52,510 bases of DNA. Source: Gemmatimonadales bacterium. GTDB lineage: Bacteria > Gemmatimonadota > Gemmatimonadetes > Palauibacterales > Palauibacteraceae. The stretch lies in the NCBI GenBank assembly GCA_009840115.1, contig VXOJ01000023.1:1-52510 (forward strand). Reading direction: 5' to 3'. This document shows positions 9,018 through 18,011 of this stretch, one piece after another. The translations under genes were made by a program, and so were the position numbers. Each line of letters starts with the position of its first letter. Positions within the stretch are counted from its first letter, which is position 1. Under the pieces are notes generated by a model. That model saw only the letters and a program-made list of their open reading frames with translations. It was not told the DNA's origin and made no database searches.

Positions 9018-10739
9018 ATGTTCGGTTCGGTACGCTGGCGATTGGTCTGGATCGCCGTTCTGGTAACGATTTGCGGTTTCGCCCTGGTTCCCGAGACCAT
9101 CGTCGACGAAGTCACGGGCGAATCCGAGCGGGTGTGGCCGCTCAAGCTCGGACTGGACCTGCAGGGGGGCATGCAACTCACGGTCGAGATCTACGACCCC
9201 GAGGGCGCCCTCAGCGGTGAGGATCTCGACGATGCGGTCGACCGCACGCTCACGACGATTCGGAACCGGATCGACGAGTTCGGCGTCCGCGAGCCGACGA
9301 TCCAGCGCTCCGGCAACCGCATCATCATCGAGCTCGCGGGGGTCGACAACCCGGAGCAGGCGAAGCGGATCGCCACGGAGACCGCGTTCATGGAGTTCAA
9401 GATCGTCACGGACGGTCAGGATTTCATGGAGGCCCTGGAGCGGATCGACCGGGCGATCGTGAACGAGGTGGGGATCGAGAACCTCCAGGTCACGACGCTG
9501 GAGACCGAGCCGGAGGTCGACCTCAGCGACATCCTGGGCGGCGCCGCCGATTCCGCCGCGGCGGAGGATGCGGCCAACGAGGAGGAGGCGGTCGAAGGGG
9601 AGGACCCGGCCGCGGGGGAGGATCCGGCCACCGATTCGCTCGCGACCGAAGAGGAGGCTGCGGACGCGGTGGATGAAGCCACCGCGCGGCCGCTCTCGGC
9701 CCTGCTCGGACAGGGACGGATCCTGGGCGAGTATCTCGTGCCGCAGGAGGATCAACCGACCGCGGCGGCGTGGCTGGAACTCGAGGGCGTGCGGGAAGCG
9801 CTCCCCAGGGGCGTCACGCTGCACTGGGGAGTGGAGCAGGTCGGGGCGGGCGCGGGATCCTACGTGCCGCTCTATGTGCTCGAGGCGGAGCCCCTGATCA
9901 CGGGCGACATGCTTCAGGATGCGGGGCCGGCGAACCGCGACCCGACCTTCAACCAGCCGATCGTTCCCTTCGAGACGACGCGGCGCGGCTCGCGGGTGTT
10001 CGAGCGCGGCACGGCGCGCAACATCGGCGAGAACATGGCCATCGTCCTCGACGACCGGGTCCAGAGCTACGCCGTCATCCGGAGCGTTCTGAGCCGGCGC
10101 GCCCAGATCGAACTTACCCCCGGAGCGTCCTTCCAGGAGGCGCAGGAACTCGCGCTCGTCCTTCGGGCCGGTGCGCTGCCCATGCCGATCGAGGTCGTCG
10201 AGGAGCGCAACGTGAGTGCCTCGCTCGGCGAAGACTCCATCCGGCAGGGCCGCACCGCCTTCATCATCGGGATCGTCGGTGTGATCATCGTCATGATGCT
10301 CTACTACCGGGCGGCGGGAATACTCGCCGTCGGGGCGCTGCTCACATACGTCATCTTCATGCTGGGCGGTCTGGCCGGCCTCGAAGCGACGCTCACGCTG
10401 CCGGGCATCGCGGGTCTCATCCTCTCCATCGGAATGGCGGTGGATGCGAACGTTCTCATCTTCGAACGGGTGCGCGAGGAACTCGCGGCGGGGAAGACGC
10501 CGCGTACGGCGGTGGACGCGGGATTCGGCAACGCCCTGTCGGCGATCATCGACGCGAACCTCACGACGCTCATCACCGGGATCATCCTCTTCCAGTTCGG
10601 GACCGGCGCGGTGCAGGGCTTCGCGGTGACGCTTTGCATCGGGATCCTCGCGTCGTTCTTCTCCGCGATCTACGTGACGCGGACGCTCTTCATCATGTAC
10701 CTGAACCGACGCGGCTCCCGGGAGTCCGTGAGCATATAG
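9018..10739 (+). CDS. secD: protein translocase subunit SecD
   Basis: 573 aa; with SecF it uses the proton-motive force to complete protein export through SecYEG. An N-terminal membrane segment is followed by the family motif LGLDLQGGMQLTV near residue 39. A large periplasmic domain and five C-terminal membrane helices from about residue 412 follow, including SIGMAVDANVLIFERVREEL with the conserved intramembrane Asp. Residues about 175-225 form an unusual Glu/Asp/Ala-rich low-complexity insert inside the periplasmic region. First gene of a run continuing to coaX. No yajC lies upstream; the 244 bp before it is shared with the divergent transporter. The start ATG has only a weak purine-rich leader. 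Confidence 0.95.
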   Translation: MFGSVRWRLVWIAVLVTICGFALVPETIVDEVTGESERVWPLKLGLDLQGGMQLTVEIYDPEGALSGEDLDDAVDRTLTTIRNRIDEFGVREPTIQRSGNRIIIELAGVDNPEQAKRIATETAFMEFKIVTDGQDFMEALERIDRAIVNEVGIENLQVTTLETEPEVDLSDILGGAADSAAAEDAANEEEAVEGEDPAAGEDPATDSLATEEEAADAVDEATARPLSALLGQGRILGEYLVPQEDQPTAAAWLELEGVREALPRGVTLHWGVEQVGAGAGSYVPLYVLEAEPLITGDMLQDAGPANRDPTFNQPIVPFETTRRGSRVFERGTARNIGENMAIVLDDRVQSYAVIRSVLSRRAQIELTPGASFQEAQELALVLRAGALPMPIEVVEERNVSASLGEDSIRQGRTAFIIGIVGVIIVMMLYYRAAGILAVGALLTYVIFMLGGLAGLEATLTLPGIAGLILSIGMAVDANVLIFERVREELAAGKTPRTAVDAGFGNALSAIIDANLTTLITGIILFQFGTGAVQGFAVTLCIGILASFFSAIYVTRTLFIMYLNRRGSRESVSI

Positions 10740-10752
10740 GAACGAAGTCACC

Positions 10753-11685
10753 ATGAGGGTCTTCCAGAACGCGAACTACAAGTTCCTCTCCATGCGCCGG
10801 CCGGCGTACTTCGCGTCGGCCGCGATCATCACGATCGGCCTCCTGTCGATCGTCTTTCGCGGCGGGCTGCGGACCGGCGTGGAGTTCACGGGCGGCGTCC
10901 TGCTCGAGGTCCAGTTCTCGCAGACGACCGATGTGGGCCAGATCCGTGACGCCCTGACGGACGGGGGCACGACGGGCGTCCAGATTCAGCAGTTGCGGAC
11001 GGTCGGAGCGGAGACGTACGACTTTCTGCTGCGCGTGCCGGTCGGGGAGGAAGAGGACCAGAACGCGATCCGCGACCAGATCAGGGCAAGCCTCGAGACG
11101 CAGTACTCCGCCGGGAGCTTCGAGATTGCGCGGGGCGATACGTTGAGCGCCAAGGTGGGCGACGAGTTCCAGCGCACCGCGGTCATCGCCGTGCTGCTGT
11201 CCTTCCTCCTGACCCTCATCTACCTCGCCTTCCGTTTCGAGTGGCGGTTCGGCGTCGCGGCCGTCATCGCGACGGTGCACGACATGCTCATCACGTTCGG
11301 GTTCATCTCGCTGTTCGACATCGAGATCAACCTCGCGACGGTCGCCGCGATTCTCACGATCATCGGCTATTCGCTCAACGACACGATCGTCGTCTTCGAC
11401 CGCGTGCGGGAGAATCTCAGAAAGAAGCGGAAAGAACCGTACGACGCGACGCTCAACCGCAGCCTGAACGAGACGCTGCCCCGCACGGTCCTCACCAGCG
11501 GCACGACGCTCATCGCGCTGTTCTCGCTGGTCGTGATCGGGGGCGCCGTGATTCGGCCCTTCGCGGGCGTGCTCATCATCGGCGTGCTCATCGGCACCTA
11601 TTCCTCGATCTTCGTCGCGTCTCCCGTTCTCCTCGAGATTCACGACCGGGCGCGCAGGCGCTCGGCGATCGCCGCCCGCACGTAG
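10753..11685 (+). CDS. secF: protein translocase subunit SecF
   Basis: 310 aa, starting 13 bp after secD. N-terminal helix, then VEFTGGVLLEVQF of the periplasmic domain, then a five-helix block with FRFEWRFGVAAVIATVHD and GYSLNDTIVVFDRVRENL, the SecF signatures. A full-length partner of SecD in the inner membrane, so both halves of the SecDF complex are translated from one message. Normal length and no insert, unlike SecD here. Confidence 0.96.
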   Translation: MRVFQNANYKFLSMRRPAYFASAAIITIGLLSIVFRGGLRTGVEFTGGVLLEVQFSQTTDVGQIRDALTDGGTTGVQIQQLRTVGAETYDFLLRVPVGEEEDQNAIRDQIRASLETQYSAGSFEIARGDTLSAKVGDEFQRTAVIAVLLSFLLTLIYLAFRFEWRFGVAAVIATVHDMLITFGFISLFDIEINLATVAAILTIIGYSLNDTIVVFDRVRENLRKKRKEPYDATLNRSLNETLPRTVLTSGTTLIALFSLVVIGGAVIRPFAGVLIIGVLIGTYSSIFVASPVLLEIHDRARRRSAIAART

Positions 11686-11701
11686 CCGCACCGGGCCAAC
11701 G

Positions 11702-12493
11702 GTGACCGGTACGGGAGCCGGGACGACGCTCTTCGATTCGCACCTTCATCTGACGGCGGCCCGCTTCGACCCCGATCTGGACGAGGTCGTGGACCGGGCC
11801 CGCGCGCGGGGCGTACGCCGGATGGTCACGGTCGCCTCGGACCCCGAGGACGCCGGGCAGGCTGCGGCGCTGGCCGCGCGGACGCCCGGTCTGTGGGCGA
11901 CGGCCGGGCTCCATCCCCACGCGGCGGACCGGACCTCGGCCTCCCTCATGAGGGAGATCGAGCGCATCGCCGAAGCCCCTGAAGTCGTCGCGATCGGGGA
12001 GACGGGCCTCGATTTCCACTACGACAACGCGGCCCGGCGGGCGCAGCTGGCGAACTTCGAAGCGCACCTCGGGCTGGCGGCCCGGCTCGGTCTGCCGGTC
12101 GTCGTACATTCGCGCTCCGCGGAGGCCGAGACGGCGGAACGGGTGAGAGAGCACGGCGACGGCGCCGCCGGGGTGCTGCACTGCTTCACGGGAGGCGACG
12201 CACTCCTCCGTGCCGCCCTGGACGCGGACTGGTACGTCTCCTTTTCGGGCCTCATTACGTTCGTCCCCGAGCTGGCCGAGTGGGCCCGTGCGGTGCCGGC
12301 GGACCGGCTCCTCATCGAGACGGACGCCCCCTACCTCGCGCCCGCCCCACGCCGCGGCCGCCGAAACGAACCCGCCTACCTCACGCACACGTGCGAACGG
12401 TTGGCGGCGGTGCGCGGCACGTCCTTCGAGGAAGCCGCGGCGCTCACGGCGGGGAACGCCCGCCGCTTCTACCGCGTGGAGGACGCGGCGTGA
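11702..12493 (+). CDS. tatD: TatD-family metal-dependent deoxyribonuclease
   Basis: 263 aa from GTG 11702, 16 bp after secF. The metal-binding signature is complete: FDSHLHL (H14, H16), AIGETGLDFHYD, VVHSRSAE, VLHCFTGG and ETDAPYLAP. TatD enzymes are cytoplasmic TIM-barrel hydrolases with 3'-5' exonuclease or D-aminoacyl-tRNA-related quality-control activity; the exact role is not resolved here. The stop overlaps the mutL start in a GTGA arrangement, suggesting coupled translation. Confidence 0.93.
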   Translation: MTGTGAGTTLFDSHLHLTAARFDPDLDEVVDRARARGVRRMVTVASDPEDAGQAAALAARTPGLWATAGLHPHAADRTSASLMREIERIAEAPEVVAIGETGLDFHYDNAARRAQLANFEAHLGLAARLGLPVVVHSRSAEAETAERVREHGDGAAGVLHCFTGGDALLRAALDADWYVSFSGLITFVPELAEWARAVPADRLLIETDAPYLAPAPRRGRRNEPAYLTHTCERLAAVRGTSFEEAAALTAGNARRFYRVEDAA

Positions 12494-14262
12494 GCCGTCC
12501 GGGGGCGGGAGGGGTGCAGATCCTGCCCGACCACGTCGCGAACCAGATCGCGGCGGGCGAGGTCGTGGAGCGTCCCGCCTCCGTCGTCAAGGAACTCGCC
12601 GAGAACGCGGTCGACGCCGGGGCCCGTCGCGTCGAGGTCGCGCTCCGCAACGGCGGCAAGACCGAGATCCGGGTCTCGGACGACGGGAGCGGGATGAACC
12701 GCGAGGACGCCGTGCTCGCCCTGGACCGGCACGCGACGAGCAAGATCCGGAGCGTGGATGACCTGCGAAGCGTCCGCTCCTTCGGCTTCCGTGGCGAGGC
12801 GCTGCCCTCCATTGCGGCGGTCAGCCGTTTCGAACTGCACACGGCGCTGAGTCCGGAAGAGGGCGTGCGGGCCCGGGTCGACTTCGGGCGCATCCGCAGC
12901 GTCGATGACGTACCGCGCCGGCGCGGCACGACGGTGACGGTCCGCGCCCTGTTCCACGACCTCCCGGCGCGCGCGAAGTTCCTCAGGAGTTCGGCCGCAG
13001 AGACGCGGGCCGCGGGCGAGGCGCTCGTGCTCCTCGCGCTCGCGAACCCGGCCGTCGGCTTTCGGCTCGAGTCGAATCGCCGCGTCTCCATGGATCTCGC
13101 CCCCGCGCGGGACTGGCTCGGACGGATCGGACAGCTGTGGGGCGACCTCGCCCCCACGCTCATCCCCGTGGAAGCTGCGGGCGGCCCCGTGCGGGTCCGG
13201 GGCTTCATCCAGCGGCCCGATGCGGCGCGCGCGAGGGGAGGGCGTCGATACACCTTCGTGAACGGCCGTCCCTTCCGGGATGCCGCTCTCCTGCGGCTCG
13301 TGGATGACGCGTTCCGGACGACGGTCGTGGAGGGTCTTCGGCCCAGCCTCTTCCTGCGCATCGAGACGCCGCCCGCAGCGGTCGATGTCAACGTCCATCC
13401 GGCCAAGGCGGAGGTGCGTTTCCGCGACCGCGAGAGCGTCGAGACGGTGGTTCGCGATGCCGTGCGCGACGCGCTGGCGGGGCTCGATTCGACGAAGCCG
13501 GTCGGAATCCCCGGCGCCACGCCGCGTGCCGGGCGGGCCCATCGAACGTCCTCTCGCGGCGAGCCGCCGGCGGAGATGCCGCAGTTCGCGCTCTTCGTCT
13601 CCGGACGGGACGACGCGGGCGAACCGGGCGAGCCGGGGGCCGACACCGGTGCGCGCGGGCAGGGGAGCGCCGCGGAGGCGCCGTTCGCCGGTCCGGAACT
13701 GTGGCAACTCCACGACCGTTACATCCTGGCCGCTACCCGGGAGGGACTCCTCATCGTCGACCAGCACTCGGCGCACGAGCGCGTGCTCTACGAGGAGATC
13801 ATGGCGCGGTTCGAAGCCGGGGGGGGCACCTCCCAGGCGCTGCTCTTTCCGGTCACCCTGCAGTTCTCGCCCCCGGAGGCCGAGGCGCTCGAAGATCTGG
13901 CCGGATTGCTCGCCCGGCAGGGTTTCGAGCTGGAGCCGTTCGGCGAGCGGACCTGGATCCTGACCGCGGCCCCGCAGCCGCACTCCCGGTTCGACGCGGA
14001 GCGCTGCCTGCGCGAGATGGTGCGGGAACTGGCGGAGGGCTCGCCGCTCGTTGACACGGCGCGCAACCAGCACGAGCGCCTCGCGAAGAGCATGGCGTGC
14101 AAGGGAGCCATCAAGGCCGGCGAGCCCATTTCCCCGGAAGAGGCGAGAGAACTCTTCGACCGGCTGTTCGCGACCCCGCTGCCCGGGCACGATGTCCACG
14201 GCCGCCCGACGATCGTGCGCCTGAGCGTCGAGGAGCTCGACCGGCGGTTCGGCCGCGGGTAG
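12490..14262 (+). CDS. mutL: DNA mismatch repair protein MutL
   Basis: 590 aa from GTG 12490, overlapping the tatD stop by 4 nt. An in-frame ATG at 12280 inside tatD is rejected because family homology begins at VQILPDHVANQIAAGEVVER. The GHKL ATPase motifs are clear: ELAENAVDAGA, DDGSGM and SFGFRGEALPSIAAV. The C-terminal domain carries VDQHSAHERVLYEE, a variant of the MutL endonuclease motif DQHAxxExxxxE (Ser for Ala), and MACKGAIKAGE. The usual CPHGRP metal-site motif reads DVHGRP, lacking the Cys. It links mismatch recognition to strand removal. No mutS is in the window. Confidence 0.95.
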   Translation: MSRPGAGGVQILPDHVANQIAAGEVVERPASVVKELAENAVDAGARRVEVALRNGGKTEIRVSDDGSGMNREDAVLALDRHATSKIRSVDDLRSVRSFGFRGEALPSIAAVSRFELHTALSPEEGVRARVDFGRIRSVDDVPRRRGTTVTVRALFHDLPARAKFLRSSAAETRAAGEALVLLALANPAVGFRLESNRRVSMDLAPARDWLGRIGQLWGDLAPTLIPVEAAGGPVRVRGFIQRPDAARARGGRRYTFVNGRPFRDAALLRLVDDAFRTTVVEGLRPSLFLRIETPPAAVDVNVHPAKAEVRFRDRESVETVVRDAVRDALAGLDSTKPVGIPGATPRAGRAHRTSSRGEPPAEMPQFALFVSGRDDAGEPGEPGADTGARGQGSAAEAPFAGPELWQLHDRYILAATREGLLIVDQHSAHERVLYEEIMARFEAGGGTSQALLFPVTLQFSPPEAEALEDLAGLLARQGFELEPFGERTWILTAAPQPHSRFDAERCLREMVRELAEGSPLVDTARNQHERLAKSMACKGAIKAGEPISPEEARELFDRLFATPLPGHDVHGRPTIVRLSVEELDRRFGRG

Positions 14263-14273
14263 CCGCCGCGCCC

Positions 14274-15218
14274 GTGGGGATTTCGCCCGTGCCGGTCATC
14301 GCGGGGCCCACCGCCTCGGGCAAGACGTCCGTCGCCATCGAGGTCGCGCGCCGGCTGGACGGCGAGATCATCTCCATGGACAGCCGACAGGCGTACCGCG
14401 GCTTCGTCATCGGGACCGCGGCTCCCTCCGCCGACGAACTCGCCGCGGCGCCGCACCACGGCGTCGGCTTTCTCGACCCGCACGAACGGTACGGTGCGGG
14501 GCGCTTCGCGCGCCTGGCGGACCGCTGGCTCGCCGGGATCCGCGCCCGGGGCCGCGTCCCCATCCTCGCCGGCGGGACGGGGCTGTTCCTGCGTGCGCTC
14601 ACGCACCCGATGTTCGCGGAGCCCCCGCTCGAACCGGCACGCCGCACGGCGCTGCACGCCTGGCTGGAGGCGCTCGAGCGCGAGGAACTGGCGCGCTGGG
14701 CGGCCCGCCTCGATCCGGCACTGGCCTCGCGGCGCCGTCCGCTCGACCGGCAGCGCGCGGCGCGCACGGTGGAACTCGCGCTCCTGACGGGCGAGCCGCT
14801 CACCCGCTGGATGACGAGCGCCCCGCCCGAACGCCCGCCGCTGCGGACCGCGACCTATGTGCTGGAGTGGCCCGCCCCGCTCCTCCGCGAGCGGATCGAG
14901 CGTCGCGCCGCGGCGTTGATCCGCGGTGGCGCCTGGCCCGAAGAGGTGCGCGACCTCCTGGCGCGCGGCCTCGACGGATCGCGCGCCTTCGACGCGCTGG
15001 GCTACGCGGACGTCGCGGCGCTCGTCCGGGGCGAGGCGGGGCCGGACGAGACGATCGAGCGCGTGTCGAGGGCCACCTGGCGCTACGCCCGCCGGCAGCG
15101 GACATGGTTCCGGCACCAGGTCCCGGAGAACGCCGTCGTGCTTCGGGTGCTGGACGAGTCGACGACGCCGGGACAACTTGCCCGCCGCATCGCAGCCGAC
15201 TGGCGCGAATCAGGATGA
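14274..15218 (+). CDS. miaA: tRNA dimethylallyltransferase MiaA
   Basis: About 314 aa from GTG 14274, 11 bp after mutL; GTG 14289 is an alternative. The P-loop GPTASGKTSVAIEVA is followed by ISMDSRQAYRG, the substrate-binding DSxQ(V/A)Y region of MiaA, then PILAGGTGLFLRAL. Near the C-terminus, FDALGYADV matches the conserved 'ALGY.E' segment. It transfers dimethylallyl from DMAPP to A37 of tRNAs reading UNN codons, using isoprenoid precursors made in the cytoplasm. Length is normal. The order mutL-miaA is common in bacteria. Confidence 0.94.
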   Translation: MGISPVPVIAGPTASGKTSVAIEVARRLDGEIISMDSRQAYRGFVIGTAAPSADELAAAPHHGVGFLDPHERYGAGRFARLADRWLAGIRARGRVPILAGGTGLFLRALTHPMFAEPPLEPARRTALHAWLEALEREELARWAARLDPALASRRRPLDRQRAARTVELALLTGEPLTRWMTSAPPERPPLRTATYVLEWPAPLLRERIERRAAALIRGGAWPEEVRDLLARGLDGSRAFDALGYADVAALVRGEAGPDETIERVSRATWRYARRQRTWFRHQVPENAVVLRVLDESTTPGQLARRIAADWRESG

Positions 15219-15228
15219 AGACGGGACG

Positions 15229-16383
15229 ATGAAGATCGGGATCACGTGCTATCCGACGTACGGAGGCTCCGGGGCGATCGCCACCGAGCTGGGGCTCGGC
15301 CTCGCCCGCAGGGGGCACGAGGTACACTTCATCTCCTATGCCCAGCCGTTCCGCCTCACCCACTTCATCGACGGCGTCTACTTCCACGAAGTCGAGGTCA
15401 ATCGCTACCCGCTGTTCGAGTATCCTCCCTACTCGCTCGCGCTGGCCGTCACGATGCACGAAGTGGCGCGGCGCGAGGGACTCGACCTCCTCCACGTGCA
15501 CTACGCGATCCCGCACGCGACGGCGGGATGGATCGCACGCGACATGCTCCGGGACGGCGGCCGCGACGTGAAGCTCGTCACGACGCTGCACGGCACCGAC
15601 ATCACGCTCGTGGGCCAGGATCCGTCGTACTGGTCGATCACCCGCTTCTCGATCGAGAAGTCCGACCGGATCACCGCCGTCTCCGAGTGGCTCCGCGAGC
15701 GGACGCACCGCGATTTCGACTGCAGCCGCTGCGCCATCGAGGTGATCCCGAACTTCGTCGATCCGAAGATCTACGACCGCGAGCGCCACCGCGGCCGGCA
15801 CCGGCTCGCGCGGGCCGGAGAGAAGGTCGTGATGCACATCTCGAACTTTCGTGCCGTCAAGCGGATCCCGGACCTCATGGAGATGTTCGCGCGGATCCAG
15901 CGCGCCCTGCCGGCGCGTCTCATCCTCGTGGGAGACGGTCCGGAGCGGCAGCGCGCCGCGGAGATCGCCGCGGAACTGGGCATTGCGGAGCGTGTCGTGT
16001 TCCTCGGCAAGATCGACTCCGTCGCCGAACTCCTCGCCGGCGCGGATCTCTTCCTGCTCCCGAGCGAGCAGGAGTCCTTCGGTCTGGTGGCGCTGGAAGC
16101 GCAGGCTTCCGCCGTTCCCGTGGTGGGATCCTCCGGGACGGGCCTCGACGAGGTCGTCGAGCACGGCGTGACCGGCTACCTCCATCCGGTCGGCACGGTC
16201 GACGCGATGGCGACATCGGCGATCGGGCTGCTGAGCGATGAGGCGCGCTGGGACGCGTTCTCGCGCGCTGCGCGGGACCGGGCCCTCGAGCGCTTCACGA
16301 TCGACCGCATCGTCCCCCGCTACGAGTCCCTCTACCGCGACGTCCTCGCCGGCGGACACGGCTCCGGGGTTCCCACCGGGTGA
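15229..16383 (+). CDS. bshA: N-acetyl-alpha-D-glucosaminyl L-malate synthase BshA (bacillithiol biosynthesis)
   Basis: 384 aa from ATG 15229, 10 bp after miaA. It is a GT4-type glycosyltransferase whose N-terminus MKIGITCYPTYGGSGAIATE and following FISYAQPFRL are near-diagnostic for BshA. Also present are LLHVHYAIPHA, TTLHGTDITLVG and the donor-site stretch LLPSEQESFGLVALEAQA with the EX7E pattern. BshA makes GlcNAc-malate from UDP-GlcNAc and malate, the first step to bacillithiol, a low-molecular-weight thiol. The other bsh genes are not in the window. The stop overlaps uppP by GTGA. Confidence 0.93.
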   Translation: MKIGITCYPTYGGSGAIATELGLGLARRGHEVHFISYAQPFRLTHFIDGVYFHEVEVNRYPLFEYPPYSLALAVTMHEVARREGLDLLHVHYAIPHATAGWIARDMLRDGGRDVKLVTTLHGTDITLVGQDPSYWSITRFSIEKSDRITAVSEWLRERTHRDFDCSRCAIEVIPNFVDPKIYDRERHRGRHRLARAGEKVVMHISNFRAVKRIPDLMEMFARIQRALPARLILVGDGPERQRAAEIAAELGIAERVVFLGKIDSVAELLAGADLFLLPSEQESFGLVALEAQASAVPVVGSSGTGLDEVVEHGVTGYLHPVGTVDAMATSAIGLLSDEARWDAFSRAARDRALERFTIDRIVPRYESLYRDVLAGGHGSGVPTG

Positions 16384-17180
16384 ACCCGCTCGAAGCCTTC
16401 GTCCTCGGCGTCGTCCAGGGCCTCACCGAGTTCCTGCCCGTGTCGAGTTCCGGGCATCTCGTGCTCGGGCAGGCGCTGTTCGGGATCGAACTCCCCGGCG
16501 TCGTGTTCGAGGTCAACGTGCACGTCGCGACGCTGTGCGCCGTGTGCTGGGTATACCGCGGACGGCTCGCGGAGCTGGCGCGGGGTGTGTGCTCGGCGGA
16601 TCGCGGGAGCATCCGCGATGTCGGACTCCTGGCCGCGGCCACGCTCCCCGCCGCCGCCATCGGGGTCGGCCTGCGGGACGCGCTGGAGCCCACGTTCGAG
16701 CGGCCCGTGCTCGCGGCGGCGATGCTGCTCGTCACCGGCGCCGTCGTCTGGTCGATCCGGCGCCTGTCTCGTCGGGGCACGCGCGCGCGGCCGACCGTCG
16801 GCGGGGCGCTGGCGATCGGTATGGCGCAAGCCTTCGCCATCCTGCCCGGCATTTCCCGTTCCGGGAGTACCGTGGCCGCGGCGGTTGCCGCAGGCGTCGA
16901 ACCCCGCCGCGCCGCCGAATTCTCCTTTCTCCTCTCCATCCCCGCGATCGGGGGGGCGGCGGTGCTGCAGGCGCCGGAACTCGGGGAGGCCGGACTCGCG
17001 GCCGGGATGCTGCCCCTCGCGGTCGCCTTCGCCGCCGCGGCCCTGTCAGGGGTCTTCGCCATTCGTATCTTCCTGCGGATGCTTGAACAGCGTGTATTCC
17101 ACCGCTTCGCCTGGTACTGCTGGCTCGTCGGCGGAGGATATTTGGCGGCGGCGGCGATCTGGCCGGCGCTTCGCGGATGA
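16380..17180 (+). CDS. uppP: undecaprenyl-diphosphatase UppP/BacA
   Basis: 266 aa from GTG 16380, overlapping bshA by 4 nt. A polytopic membrane protein with the two catalytic signatures: QGLTEFLPVSSSGHLVLG near the N-terminus and ILPGISRSGSTVAAAVA in the middle. It dephosphorylates undecaprenyl diphosphate, recycling the lipid carrier for peptidoglycan and other wall polymers, and confers bacitracin tolerance. Length is typical. Confidence 0.96.
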   Translation: MNPLEAFVLGVVQGLTEFLPVSSSGHLVLGQALFGIELPGVVFEVNVHVATLCAVCWVYRGRLAELARGVCSADRGSIRDVGLLAAATLPAAAIGVGLRDALEPTFERPVLAAAMLLVTGAVVWSIRRLSRRGTRARPTVGGALAIGMAQAFAILPGISRSGSTVAAAVAAGVEPRRAAEFSFLLSIPAIGGAAVLQAPELGEAGLAAGMLPLAVAFAAAALSGVFAIRIFLRMLEQRVFHRFAWYCWLVGGGYLAAAAIWPALRG

Positions 17181-17187
17181 CCGTCGA

Positions 17188-18006
17188 ATGACTGACGTCG
17201 GAGCGACCATGCTCACAGAAGAGGCGGGAGACTGGGCCGGAGAGCCCGTCGCCGCGCTGCGCGAGCACTGGGGCCGGGAGTCGGTCTTCGCCTTCGACCG
17301 CATCCCTTCGACGAACGATCTCGCCCGCGAACTGGCGGAAGCCGGGTCGCCGTCCGGCACGATCGTGCTCTGCCGCCAGCAGACGGCCGGGCGGGGAAGG
17401 GCGGGCCGGAGCTGGGCCTCTCCGGCGGGGGCCGGCGTCTATCTCAGCATGGCGTTCCGACTGCGCGAAGCCACCGTCCCGCCGCTCGTCACGGTCGTGG
17501 CCGGGGTCGATCTGGCTCGCGAACTCAACCGGCGCTTCCCGGGGCTGGCCTCGGCCGTGAAGTGGCCCAACGACCTCATGGCGCGGGAGCGGAAGCTCGG
17601 CGGCATCCTGGCGGAGACCGCCCGGGTCGACGGGAGGGAGGCGTTTCTCGTCGTCGGCGTCGGCATCAACGTCGAGTCCGGCCGGTTGCCGGACGAGGTG
17701 GACGGGGCCGTGGCCCTTGCCGACTGCGTGGGTCCGGCGCGCCTGGTTGATGTCGCGGACGCGGTGGTGGCGGGACTCGAGCGGCGACTCCCCCGTGCAC
17801 CGACTTCGCTCGATGCGGCGTCGCTCGATGAGCTCGACCGTCTCGACTGGTTGAAGAACCGCTGGGTCGAGCACCGGCTCTCGGACCGCGAACCCGCCGT
17901 CGGCCTCGCGGCCGGGATCGCTCCGGACGGCGCCCTCCTGCTCCGGCCGCGCGGAGGCGCCCTGCGCCGCGTCGTCGCGGGCTCCATCGCTCTTGGCGGA
18001 AGCTGA
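17188..18006 (+). CDS. birA: biotin--[acetyl-CoA-carboxylase] ligase (single-domain BirA)
   Basis: 272 aa from ATG 17188, 7 bp after uppP; ATG 17209 is also in frame. The ligase core is intact: FDRIPSTNDLA, QQTAGRGRAGRSWASPAG (biotin/ATP loop GRGRxGRxW), VKWPNDLMARERKLGGIL, then VGVGINVE. A C-terminal SH3-like segment follows. There is no N-terminal winged-helix domain, so this is the monofunctional form that biotinylates carrier protein without repressing biotin genes. It sits directly before coaX, a common pairing of cofactor genes. Confidence 0.94.
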   Translation: MTDVGATMLTEEAGDWAGEPVAALREHWGRESVFAFDRIPSTNDLARELAEAGSPSGTIVLCRQQTAGRGRAGRSWASPAGAGVYLSMAFRLREATVPPLVTVVAGVDLARELNRRFPGLASAVKWPNDLMARERKLGGILAETARVDGREAFLVVGVGINVESGRLPDEVDGAVALADCVGPARLVDVADAVVAGLERRLPRAPTSLDAASLDELDRLDWLKNRWVEHRLSDREPAVGLAAGIAPDGALLLRPRGGALRRVVAGSIALGGS

Positions 18007-18011
18007 TTCTC

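Noticed and set aside
12280..12489. Extended mutL start inside tatD
   Set aside because: MutL homology begins at the VQILPDHVANQIAAGEV segment; GTG 12490 with a 4-nt overlap is the standard arrangement.
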